DNA from: Alistipes senegalensis JC50
Lineage (GTDB): Bacteria; Bacteroidota; Bacteroidia; Bacteroidales; Rikenellaceae
Assembly (NCBI RefSeq): GCF_025145645.1
Contig: NZ_CP102252.1
Location: 1,488,001-1,552,000, forward strand
Reading direction: 5' to 3'
DNA: 64,000 bases
Made by a program: the position numbers and the translations under genes. Shown one piece after another: positions 43,165 through 50,616 of this stretch. Position 1 is the first letter of the stretch. Every line of letters starts with the position of its first letter. The notes under the pieces were generated by a model. That model saw only the letters and a list, made by a program, of their open reading frames with translations, made no database searches and had not been told where the DNA came from.

Positions 43165-43172
43165 CAAAGATA
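43165..43172 (-). promoter_or_regulatory. Promoter -7 box for the cdd operon
   Basis: The minus strand reads TATCTTTG, 30 bp before the cdd ATG. The box is part of a tandem 73-74-bp repeat, so a second weaker box recurs upstream. Confidence 0.6.
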
Positions 43173-43311
43173 CGAATAAGCGAGGGCAAAAGCAAGTTTA
43201 CCTGCATTTTGCCGAGCGAAAGTATCTTCGGCGAAGCCAAAGTACGAATAAGCCGAGAGAAAATGCAAGCGAGCTTGCATTTTTTCCGAGGCAGAGTATC
43301 TTCGGCAGAGC
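43165..43311. repeat. Two tandem 73-74-bp repeats with internal palindrome
   Basis: Unit 1 starts at 43165 and unit 2 at 43238. A third partial start lies at 43312. Each opens CAAAG(A)TACGAATAAG and ends GTATCTTCGGC(GA/AG)AGCC. Unit 2 contains a perfect palindrome, AAAATGCAAGC / GCTTGCATTTT, at about 43260-43283. The 5' edge of unit 1 supplies the cdd promoter box on the minus strand. From memory, sequences of this kind recur between genes in several Bacteroidales. Confidence 0.7.
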
Positions 43312-43400
43312 CAAAGATAATGAAAGTCCGCGGTTTTCGCCGCTTCCGTTTCGGTTTATTAACCGTTTTTTCCGTCGCAGTCCGCAACTCAGGCAGGCGG

Positions 43401-43500
43401 GTTCCGTGCATCGTGAAACACGGGCCGGACGGGACATACCGAAGCATTTCCCGTTCGACCCGAATAAGGCGCGATGAAAGGCACCCGTGAGAATCGAAAC
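43401..43500 (-). repeat. 3'-UTR repeat with UUCG hairpin, copy B
   Basis: On the minus strand this starts at the base after the SIMPL-protein stop codon with GTTTCGATTCTCACGGGT. It contains GGGAAATGC(TTCG)GTATGTCCC at 43431-43452 and ends with GTTTCACGA. Block order and spacing match 1762-1858. The outer stem pairs (GGGA with TCCC here, GC with GC there) change together. Confidence 0.6.
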
Positions 43501-44190
43501 TTATTCGAGAACGAATTTCGCCTGCACGCTGTACTGCAACTTGATGGTCTTGAAATCGAGCGGCTCCTCCTCGGCGGCGGCCTCGGCGGCATCGAATGCC
43601 TTGGCGCTGCGCATCACGGCCATATTGTTGTAGAAAACGGGCATCACGTCGTTGTTCGAATCGTAGACGTAGAAACACTTGCCGATGGTCTGTCCGATGG
43701 CCTCGGCCAGCGTCGCAGCGTTCTGCTTGGCGTTCCGCATCGCCTCGACTCGCACCTCGGACTTATAGCGTTCGAGCTGCGAGTGCGACACTTTCAGGAT
43801 CGAGACGTTCGAAATGCCCAGTCCGTCCAGCGCCTGCCACACCTTGCCCACTTCGGCCGACGAACCCAGCTGCAACTGATACTTGGCCGTAGCCACCGAG
43901 GTGTTCTTCTTGAAGAACTCGCTCGACAGATTGGCCACTTTGAGCTGTTTCTCGACGTTGACGCCCAGCCGCTTCAGCGCCGCGATCATGTCGCGCTGCT
44001 GGCTTTCGACCGAGACCTTGCCTTTCGAGTCGCGTTCGTTGATGACGATCTGGAGATAAAATTCGTCGGGCGCGATCTCCCGCTCGGCACGTCCGTTGAC
44101 CTGGATGTAGCTGGGGAACGCCTCCTGAACCTGAGCTGCCGCGGGGAGGGCCAGAAGCGCGACCGCCGCCGCCAAAATGAATCGTTTCAT
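43501..44190 (-). CDS. SIMPL domain-containing exported protein (DUF541)
   Basis: A 229-residue protein with a signal peptide (MKRFILAAAVALLALPAAAQ). The SIMPL domain follows, opening SYIQVNGRAEREIAPDEFYLQIVINERDS and containing repeated strand-helix units. It is predicted periplasmic. Homologues form ring-like oligomers, but their role is not established. The start at 44190 was chosen because it gives a clean signal peptide. Its stop codon directly abuts the dispersed UUCG repeat. Confidence 0.88.
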   Translation of the reverse strand: MKRFILAAAVALLALPAAAQVQEAFPSYIQVNGRAEREIAPDEFYLQIVINERDSKGKVSVESQQRDMIAALKRLGVNVEKQLKVANLSSEFFKKNTSVATAKYQLQLGSSAEVGKVWQALDGLGISNVSILKVSHSQLERYKSEVRVEAMRNAKQNAATLAEAIGQTIGKCFYVYDSNNDVMPVFYNNMAVMRSAKAFDAAEAAAEEEPLDFKTIKLQYSVQAKFVLE

Positions 44191-44258
44191 AATTTTCCTT
44201 TTTAAGGTTGTCCTTTGCAAATAAAACGCCGGAAATCGAAAATACTGCACGGGGAGGG

Positions 44259-45668
44259 TCATCGCCGCACGAGTTTCACGACGTTTTCCACGTGGTGCGT
44301 GTGGGGGAACATATCGACGGGCTGCACCGCTTCGACGCGGTAGTCGGCATCGAGCAGCGCCAGGTCGCGGGCCTGCGTGGCGGGGTTGCAGCTCACGTAG
44401 ACGATCCGCCGGGGCGCGGCGCGCAGGAGGACTTCGATCACCGGTTCATCGACGCCCGCACGCGGCGGATCGAGAATCACGACATCGGGACGGCCGTTCG
44501 CGGCGACGAACGCATCGTCGAGCACCGCCTTCATGTCCCCGGCGTAGAAGCGCGTGTTGCCGATGCCGTTCAGTTCGGAGTTGATCTTCGCGTCGGCGAT
44601 GGCCTCGGGGACATACTCGATGCCCACCACCCGGTCGCAGCGCGCGGCGCAGAAGTTGGCGATGGTGCCCGTGCCGGTGTAGAGGTCGTAGAGCACGTCG
44701 CCGGGTTTCAGGTCCGCGAAATCGCGGGCCACCTTGTAGAGTTCATAAGCCTGCGCGGAGTTGGTCTGATAGAACGACTTGGGCCCGACCTTGAAGCGCA
44801 GCCCCTCCATCTCCTCGATGATATGGTCCTTGCCGCGGTAGCAGACCGGATCGAGATCGCCGACCGAGTCGTTGAATTTGGTGTTGACTATATAGAATAA
44901 CGACGTGATTTCGGGAAACGCCGCCGCCAGATGGTCCATGAGGGCCGTGATCCGGGGCCGGTCGTCGCTGTTGAAGACCACGATCACCATCACCTCGCCC
45001 GTCGAGGCCGTGCGGACGATCATATTGCGCATCAGCCCCTCGTGCGAACGGGCGTTGTGGAACGTGTAGCCGTTCTCGATGCAGAAGCGCCGGGCCTCGT
45101 TGCGGATGCCGTTCGACGGATCGGGCTGCAACCAGCACTTGCGGATGTCCAGCACCTTGTCGAACATCGAGGGAATATGGAATCCCACGGCCGGGGCGTC
45201 GCCGATGTCGCCCGCCGATGCGATCTCCTCGCGCGTCAGCCAGCGGCGATCGGCGAAGGTGAATTCGAGCTTGTTGCGATAGAACTGCGTATGCGCCGAA
45301 CCCAGGCAGGGGGCTATCTCCGGCAATTCGACCTTGCCGATGCGCGTCAACTGGTCGCGGACCTGTTCGGTCTTGAAGCGCAGCTGCTCGTCGTAGGGGA
45401 GATTCTGCCACTTGCAGCCTCCGCAGACGCCGAAATGCTCGCAGAACGGCTCCGAACGCAGCGGCGATTTTTTGACATAGTTGACCACGAAGCCCTCCAT
45501 GAAGCGGCGGCGCTTGGAGCGGATCTGCACATCGACCACGTCGCCCGGCACGGTCATCGGGACGAAGACCACCACGTCGTTCCAGCGCCCCATAGCCTTG
45601 CCCTCGGCCGCGAGCGTCGTTATTTCGAGCCCCTCGACGAGGGGATAATTCGCTTTTTTCCTTGCCAT
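44259..45668 (-). CDS. rlmD: 23S rRNA (uracil-5-)-methyltransferase, RlmD/RumA type
   Basis: A 469-residue S-adenosylmethionine-dependent methyltransferase. The N-terminal TRAM domain (about 1-65) binds RNA. Iron-sulphur cysteines lie in CEHFGVCGGCKW near residue 80. The SAM site is DLYTGTGTIANFCAAR near residue 316. The catalytic Cys is in YVSCNPATQARDL near residue 425. The family includes RlmD, RlmC and TrmA; this combination fits RlmD (U1939) best, though paralogue-specific targets cannot be settled by eye. Confidence 0.9.
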   Translation of the reverse strand: MARKKANYPLVEGLEITTLAAEGKAMGRWNDVVVFVPMTVPGDVVDVQIRSKRRRFMEGFVVNYVKKSPLRSEPFCEHFGVCGGCKWQNLPYDEQLRFKTEQVRDQLTRIGKVELPEIAPCLGSAHTQFYRNKLEFTFADRRWLTREEIASAGDIGDAPAVGFHIPSMFDKVLDIRKCWLQPDPSNGIRNEARRFCIENGYTFHNARSHEGLMRNMIVRTASTGEVMVIVVFNSDDRPRITALMDHLAAAFPEITSLFYIVNTKFNDSVGDLDPVCYRGKDHIIEEMEGLRFKVGPKSFYQTNSAQAYELYKVARDFADLKPGDVLYDLYTGTGTIANFCAARCDRVVGIEYVPEAIADAKINSELNGIGNTRFYAGDMKAVLDDAFVAANGRPDVVILDPPRAGVDEPVIEVLLRAAPRRIVYVSCNPATQARDLALLDADYRVEAVQPVDMFPHTHHVENVVKLVRR

Positions 45669-45670
45669 CG

Positions 45671-45700
45671 GTTTCTAACTTTGCCCGCAAAGTTAGAAAC
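45671..45700. promoter_or_regulatory. Perfect palindrome with two opposed -7 boxes upstream of rlmD
   Basis: A 14-bp arm, GTTTCTAACTTTGC, is followed by CC and its exact reverse complement. Each arm contains TAACTTTG, a match to the Bacteroidetes -7 consensus, on opposite strands (45676-45683 plus, 45688-45695 minus). The minus box lies 20 bp before the rlmD start. The symmetry could be an operator overlapping the promoter or a bidirectional start site. Confidence 0.6.
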
Positions 45701-45738
45701 AATTAAAAATTAAAAATGAAAAATGAAGAATTATTTTC
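45700..45738. repeat. AT-rich intergenic repeat
   Basis: CAATTAAAAATTAAAAATG followed by AAAAATGAAGAATTATTTT. It is the same type as those near 3490, 31975, 45780 and 49265. Confidence 0.5.
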
Positions 45739-45779
45739 CCGCAAAACGCATCGGAACCATAATACGGAATAGTCAACTC

Positions 45780-46928
45780 TTAATTCTTCATTTTTAACTC
45801 TTCATCTTTAATTCGGAACTTCGCCCGCTGGCGCACGCCTCCGAGCCAGAATCCCAGCGCGAAAGGCCCTCCGATCAGCACCGCGAGAGCCAGGACCAGA
45901 TAGAGCAGGACCTTGCCGACGAGCCCCGGCACGGCGTCGAGCGTCGTCCTCACCAGGTCGTCGCCCGTCTGCCGCAGTTGTTCGACAAGAGCTTCGCGCT
46001 CCCGGGTGACGTATCGCTGCAACTCGTCGCGCTGGCGGTCGAACCCGGCGAAAGCGTTGTCTATCGAGGCGTTCATCGTTCCGATCAGCTGCGTGACCTG
46101 CCGGTTCAGCTCCTCCAGCACCCGGTCCGAAATCTCGGGCACATGCTCGGCGACCACGACGATGCGGTTGAAACTGCGTTCGAGCGAATCCAGCTGCGCC
46201 CCGACCTGCAAGCGCAGGCTGTCCTGTTCGAGGCGCATCTCGAAGATGTCCTTCGACCACCCGATGCTGTTCGACATCTGCCGGGTCTGGCCGCTCAGAC
46301 GGTCGTTGACATCGGCCAGCACCTCGGCGATCGACCCCGTGGCGTAGGCGTGCTCCACGCCGTTGTCCCGGAGGTATTCCAGCCACGCGAGGGTCGTATT
46401 GTCGGTCTCGTCGCCCTCCGAAGCGGGGTTCTTCCGGACATACTCCTCGACGAAAGAGGCCATCAGGTCGTAGCGGTCGGCCGGAAGCACCTGCCGGGCC
46501 AGCCTCCCGGCCCGAAGATCGAGCCGCCGCACGGCGTCGCGGGCGATACCGCTTTGGGGACCGAACAACAGCGAATCGGGCGCCGCGGAAAAGGCGTCGT
46601 TCATGCGGCGGCACAGAATCCACATGTCGGCCAGCGCCACGTCGGGAATGCCCTGCATCGCGGCGTTCACCCCGGCGCGCGTGGCGCGGATCTTCCACCG
46701 CACGGCGGCCACCCGCGTATTCACGTCCGGCGACAGCGACGCGATCGAGTCGGCCGCCCGGGCCACCTCGCCCGCCATGTCGTAGTAAAAACCGCGCGTC
46801 ATGGTCCGCACGTTCATCTCCTCCTTCGACAGGGGGTCGCCCGTGGCCACGGCCACCTTCAGCAGCGAACATCCCGTCAGCGACGCCGCGGCGAAAAACG
46901 CTGCGGCCAGTTTCATCCATCCGTTCAT
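45780..46928 (-). CDS. Exported lipoprotein with C-terminal membrane span, unknown function
   Basis: A 382-residue protein not recognised as a named family. The N-terminus ends in a lipobox (AASLTGC, Cys at about residue 20). The middle is helical with repeated long amphipathic helices (DSLRLQVGAQLDSLERSFNR, RQRDELQRYVTREREALVEQ). A single span near residues 340-365 (LLYLVLALAVLIGGPFALGF) is followed by a short basic tail. A lipid anchor and a C-terminal span in one protein is unusual. The last ten codons (FRIKDEELKMKN) are encoded by the AT-rich intergenic repeat. Confidence 0.75.
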   Translation of the reverse strand: MNGWMKLAAAFFAAASLTGCSLLKVAVATGDPLSKEEMNVRTMTRGFYYDMAGEVARAADSIASLSPDVNTRVAAVRWKIRATRAGVNAAMQGIPDVALADMWILCRRMNDAFSAAPDSLLFGPQSGIARDAVRRLDLRAGRLARQVLPADRYDLMASFVEEYVRKNPASEGDETDNTTLAWLEYLRDNGVEHAYATGSIAEVLADVNDRLSGQTRQMSNSIGWSKDIFEMRLEQDSLRLQVGAQLDSLERSFNRIVVVAEHVPEISDRVLEELNRQVTQLIGTMNASIDNAFAGFDRQRDELQRYVTREREALVEQLRQTGDDLVRTTLDAVPGLVGKVLLYLVLALAVLIGGPFALGFWLGGVRQRAKFRIKDEELKMKN

Positions 46929-46938
46929 ACGATTCCGT

Positions 46939-47781
46939 TTATCTTTCCGGCACGCAATTACCTTTCCAGTTTTTTACCCTGTCGCGGATGTAGCGCACCG
47001 CGACGTAATGTCCCGCCTGGGGCATGTTCCCGTGGTCGAAGCCGTCGAATTCGCAAATCTGCACGTCGGGATGCCCCGCCACGCGCATCATGCGCCAGAA
47101 ATAGGCGTTCTCCTCGTAGCGCCCCAGCATCTCCAGCTCGCGGTCGCCCGAGAGAATCAGTACGGGCGGACAGTCGGGCCGCACGTGGTTCAGCGGCGCC
47201 ATGTCGTCCACGACCACCTGCGTGTCGGGAACGCCCATCTCGCGGCGGCGCGCGAAGTGGGTCACGACCTGCCCGCTGTAAGGGATCAGCGCCGCGAAAG
47301 CCGTGTCGGGGTCAATGCCGTAGGGCGCCATCCAGCGTTTGTCCATGCCGATCATCGAGGTCAGGTAGCCGCCCGCCGAATGGCCGGCGATGAAGATTAG
47401 CCCCGGATCGCCGCCGTAGGAGGCGATGTTCCGCACCACCCACGCAGCCGCGGCCGCGGCGTCTTCCACGCAATCGGCGACCTTCACGCGCGGGGCGAGG
47501 CGGTAATCCACGCCCACGACGGCGAAACCTTTGTCGCACAAAGCCTTCGGGATTTCACGACGACCTCCCGTCAGGCCGCCGCCGTGGAACCACACGACGG
47601 TCGGAAACCCTTTCGCGTCCGTCGGGTAACAGATGTCGAGCCGGCAGAGCGAATCGGCATAGCCGTCGCCCGCGGCGTCGCGGTAGGCGATATTCCGGTC
47701 GGTCCGGTAAGCGGCCGTCTGGGCCGAAAGCCCCGCACAGAACAGCGTCAAGGCAAAGACAAGCGTAAAAAATCGTTTCAT
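46939..47781 (-). CDS. Secreted alpha/beta hydrolase (carboxylesterase-like)
   Basis: A 280-residue exported hydrolase with a signal peptide (MKRFFTLVFALTLFCAGLSA). The oxyanion-hole motif is WFHGGGLTGG near residue 67. The nucleophile elbow GHSAGGYLTSMIG is near residue 138. The C-terminal DGFDHGNMPQAGHY supplies the catalytic His. It resembles the BD-FAE/lipase_3-type esterases often found in polysaccharide-degrading Bacteroidetes. The substrate is unknown. The start at 47781 was chosen for its signal peptide. Confidence 0.85.
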   Translation of the reverse strand: MKRFFTLVFALTLFCAGLSAQTAAYRTDRNIAYRDAAGDGYADSLCRLDICYPTDAKGFPTVVWFHGGGLTGGRREIPKALCDKGFAVVGVDYRLAPRVKVADCVEDAAAAAAWVVRNIASYGGDPGLIFIAGHSAGGYLTSMIGMDKRWMAPYGIDPDTAFAALIPYSGQVVTHFARRREMGVPDTQVVVDDMAPLNHVRPDCPPVLILSGDRELEMLGRYEENAYFWRMMRVAGHPDVQICEFDGFDHGNMPQAGHYVAVRYIRDRVKNWKGNCVPER

Positions 47782-47832
47782 AAGAGATCGCGGTTTCGGG
47801 TCATAAAGGTAGGTAAAATCCCGCAAAAACAC

Positions 47833-47840
47833 TATCTTTG
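47833..47840 (+). promoter_or_regulatory. Promoter -7 box for the MBL hydrolase operon
   Basis: TATCTTTG lies 33 bp before the ATG at 47873. The divergent hydrolase gene has a weaker TACCTTTA box on the opposite strand near 47804. Confidence 0.6.
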
Positions 47841-47872
47841 CGAAACAGACTGCACCAAAACAGCCGTAAATT

Positions 47873-48544
47873 ATGAAAATAGCCTGCCTGCAATTCAACC
47901 CGATACAGGAAAACACCTACATCGTCTGGGACGACACGAAAGAGTGCGCCGTCATCGACGCCGGGAACAGCAACCCCCGCGAGGACGCCGCGCTGGACAA
48001 CTTCATCGCCGAACACGGCCTGAAACCCGTCCTGGCGGTCAACACTCACGGCCATTTCGACCACACGCTGGGCGTCGAACACCTCAAACAGCGTTACGGC
48101 ATCCCGTTCGCGCTGTCGTCGAAGGACCGGTTCCTGCTGGACAACGCCGCGACGAGCGGTTCGGTGTTCGGGGTGAAGGTCGGACAGATGCCCGCGGCGG
48201 AGATCGACCTCGACACGCTCTCCGAAGTCCGCTTCGGGAAAACCTCGCTGCGCGTGATCCGCACCCCGGGCCACACCCCGGGCCACGTGGCGCTCTACGA
48301 ACCCGCGTCGAAATCGCTCTTCACGGGCGACACGCTCTTCCGTGAGTCGATCGGCCGCACCGACCTGCCGGGCGGCGATTACTCGTGGATCATGCGTTCG
48401 ATCCTCGACGAACTGGTCCCGCTGGGCGACGAGGTCCACGTCTACCCCGGCCACGGTCCCGAATCGACGATCGGCCACGAGACGCTCTACAACCCTTTCA
48501 TCGTCGAGGTGCTGAACGAGGAAGTGAACTACAAGGAGCGATGA
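47873..48544 (+). CDS. MBL-fold metallo-hydrolase (glyoxalase II-like)
   Basis: A 223-residue cytoplasmic metallo-beta-lactamase-fold hydrolase. The metal motif is NTHGHFDHTLGVEHL near residue 60. The second His lies in TPGHTPGHVALY, the Asp in LFTGDTLFRESIGRTDLPGGD, and the last His in YPGHGPESTIGHE. This is the short glyoxalase II-like family whose substrate is usually a thioester or unknown. It overlaps the FkbM gene by 4 bp. Confidence 0.9.
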   Translation: MKIACLQFNPIQENTYIVWDDTKECAVIDAGNSNPREDAALDNFIAEHGLKPVLAVNTHGHFDHTLGVEHLKQRYGIPFALSSKDRFLLDNAATSGSVFGVKVGQMPAAEIDLDTLSEVRFGKTSLRVIRTPGHTPGHVALYEPASKSLFTGDTLFRESIGRTDLPGGDYSWIMRSILDELVPLGDEVHVYPGHGPESTIGHETLYNPFIVEVLNEEVNYKER

Positions 48545-49272
48545 AGGCCCTGATTCATAAGATTCTCTACCGGACGCTTCCGCTCGAAGGCTACCTGCGG
48601 GTCGTGAGCCGGATGTTCTTTCTCTGGCAGCGGCTCGGCATCGGACGCTACGCCCCGGCCACGGAGTACGTCTACCACCTGCCGCAGCTGGTGCGTCCGG
48701 GCGACACCGCCATCGACATCGGCGCCAACCTGGGCTACTACGCCCGCACGATCTCACGGCTGGCGGGTCCTGCGGGATGCGTCTATGCCGTGGAGCCCGT
48801 GGCTCCGATCCGCAAGGTCCTGAGCCGCAACCTCCGCCGCTGCGCGAACGCCGAGATAGTCCCCTATGCCCTCGGGACCGAGAACAAACCGATCACGATG
48901 GCCAACGATTCGGCGCGCGAAACGGGCTACTTCGGCACGGGACAGAATTTCGTCAACGACGGCGGCCAAAAAGCCGCCGCGGAGTTCACGGCGCAGATGC
49001 GCCGCGGCAGCGAGCTGTTCGGCAAACTGGAGCGCCTCGATTTCGTGAAGTGCGACATCGAGGGGTACGAGGTGGTGGTGATGAACGAGATGCGGCCGCT
49101 GCTCGAAAAGTTCCGCCCCACGGTGCTGATCGAAACGGGCGGTGCGAACCGTCCGCAGATCGTCGCGCTCTTCACGGAGTTAGGCTACCGGGGCTGCACG
49201 CTCGACCGGGGGCGGGAGGTCCCCCTGACGGAAGATTCCACGAAAGACATTATTTTCCGGATCGGAAAATAA
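48541..49272 (+). CDS. FkbM family methyltransferase
   Basis: A 243-residue S-adenosylmethionine-dependent methyltransferase. The SAM-binding motif DTAIDIGANLGYYARTISR is near residue 57, and a conserved acidic motif DFVKCDIEGYEVVVMNEM is near residue 165. The start ATG overlaps the stop of the MBL gene (ATGA). FkbM members methylate hydroxyl groups on sugars or small molecules. The substrate here is unknown. Confidence 0.87.
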   Translation: MKALIHKILYRTLPLEGYLRVVSRMFFLWQRLGIGRYAPATEYVYHLPQLVRPGDTAIDIGANLGYYARTISRLAGPAGCVYAVEPVAPIRKVLSRNLRRCANAEIVPYALGTENKPITMANDSARETGYFGTGQNFVNDGGQKAAAEFTAQMRRGSELFGKLERLDFVKCDIEGYEVVVMNEMRPLLEKFRPTVLIETGGANRPQIVALFTELGYRGCTLDRGREVPLTEDSTKDIIFRIGK

Positions 49273-49303
49273 TTGTGAATTATGAATTGTGAATTTTGAA
49301 TTG
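49263..49303. repeat. AT-rich intergenic repeat (GAATTRTGAATT type)
   Basis: AATTGTGAATTATGAATTG and a further GAATTTTGAATTG copy sit between the FkbM stop and the trmD start. It is a low-complexity variant of the AATTAAGAATTA repeats. Confidence 0.5.
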
Positions 49304-49305
49304 CC

Positions 49306-49983
49306 ATGCGCATTGACATCCTGACGGTCGTCCCCGAACTGCTGACCTCGCCGCTCCACGAATCCATCCTGAAACGGGCGCAGGAAAAAGGGCTGGTGGA
49401 GATCGTCGTACACAACCTGCACGACTACGCCCACGACAAACGCAAGACCACCGACGACTATCCGTTCGGCGGCGAGGCGGGCATGGTCATGAAGTGCGAA
49501 CCGGTGTTCGAGCTGGTCGAGAAGCTCCAGGCGGAGCGGCCGTACGACGAGATCATCTACACCTCGCCGGACGGCATCCGGTACGACCAGCACGAAGCCA
49601 ACCGGCTGTCAACGCTCGAAAACATCATCATCCTCTGCGGCCACTACAAAGGCATCGACCACCGCATCCGCGAACACCTCGTGACGCGCGAGATCTCGAT
49701 CGGCGACTACGTGCTGACGGGCGGCGAGCTGGCGGCCTGCATCATCGCCGACTCGGTCGTGCGGATCATCCCCGGAGCCATCGGCGACGAGGCGTCGGCC
49801 CTCACGGACTCGTTCCAGGACAACCTGCTGGCGCCCCCGGTCTACACGCGGCCCGCGGAGTTCCGCGGCTGGCGGGTTCCCGACGTGCTGCTGTCGGGGA
49901 ATTTCGCCGAAATCGAAAAATGGCAGGACGAACAAGCCTACGAACGCACCCGGCGCCTGCGCCCCGATTTACTCGATGAATAG
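49306..49983 (+). CDS. trmD: tRNA (guanine(37)-N1)-methyltransferase TrmD
   Basis: A 225-residue SPOUT methyltransferase that makes m1G37 and prevents frameshifting. Motifs in order: [28 protein letters not shown], the knot region [33 protein letters not shown] and [20 protein letters not shown]. Length is normal. It belongs to the plus-strand series from 47.8 to 55 kb. Confidence 0.96.
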   Translation: MRIDILTVVPELLTSPLHESILKRAQEKGLVEIVVHNLHDYAHDKRKTTDDYPFGGEAGMVMKCEPVFELVEKLQAERPYDEIIYTSPDGIRYDQHEANRLSTLENIIILCGHYKGIDHRIREHLVTREISIGDYVLTGGELAACIIADSVVRIIPGAIGDEASALTDSFQDNLLAPPVYTRPAEFRGWRVPDVLLSGNFAEIEKWQDEQAYERTRRLRPDLLDE

Positions 49984-49986
49984 CCT

Positions 49987-50616
49987 ATGAGAACACACTC
50001 CATCCTGCTGGTTGCGCTCGGCATCTGCTGCATCCGGACCGCGGCCGCACAAGAGCCCGTCACAGTCACCTTTTCCAATCCGGTGCAGCAAGAGAGCACA
50101 TTCATACAGGCCTCGGCCGACTTGCAGGGAATCTGCGCCCTCAAAACCCTCGTCACCGGAAAAATCGCCGGAAAACACTACCGGCTCGACCTCGTCCACG
50201 TCGCCGACGGCAAGGAACTTCTCCGCACGCCGATGAACGAATCGGTATGCGCATCCGATACGCTGGAATTTTTCCTCGCAGCGCGTTCCATCGGCACCGA
50301 CTCGGTCCATATCGCTTTCCGCTCCCCGGTCACGCGGCTCTGCGCCCTGGGAATCAGCGGCACCGACCGCTGCATGCTGATGGAAACCTTCCCGGAACAA
50401 ACGCCGACCACGGACGACGCCATTCCCGTGGCGGCATTCTGCCAGGGCGAACCCATCGAAGTTCCGCTGCCTGACGGAAGCGTATTCCGGGGATTGCACT
50501 ATTGCAGCGTGCGCGACGGGCATCTCCACCCCTCGAAATGGCACGAACGGTTCCGACTGAAAGACTATCTCTATTTCGAAATCAAATTCACGAACCCCTC
50601 AATGACCGAAAGATGA
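49987..50616 (+). CDS. Exported protein of unknown function
   Basis: A 209-residue protein with a signal peptide (MRTHSILLVALGICCIRTAAAQ). The mature part is predicted strand-rich, beginning EPVTVTFSNPVQQESTFIQ. I see no recognised domain or catalytic motif. It lies 3 bp after trmD and overlaps lpxB by 4 bp, so it is in the same operon. A periplasmic or surface location is inferred from the signal peptide alone. Confidence 0.75.
   Translation: MRTHSILLVALGICCIRTAAAQEPVTVTFSNPVQQESTFIQASADLQGICALKTLVTGKIAGKHYRLDLVHVADGKELLRTPMNESVCASDTLEFFLAARSIGTDSVHIAFRSPVTRLCALGISGTDRCMLMETFPEQTPTTDDAIPVAAFCQGEPIEVPLPDGSVFRGLHYCSVRDGHLHPSKWHERFRLKDYLYFEIKFTNPSMTER

Noticed and set aside
43135..43500. Possible CRISPR array from two repeats of about 73 bp
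   Set aside because: The units are contiguous without spacers and far longer than CRISPR repeats. They are tandem intergenic repeats.
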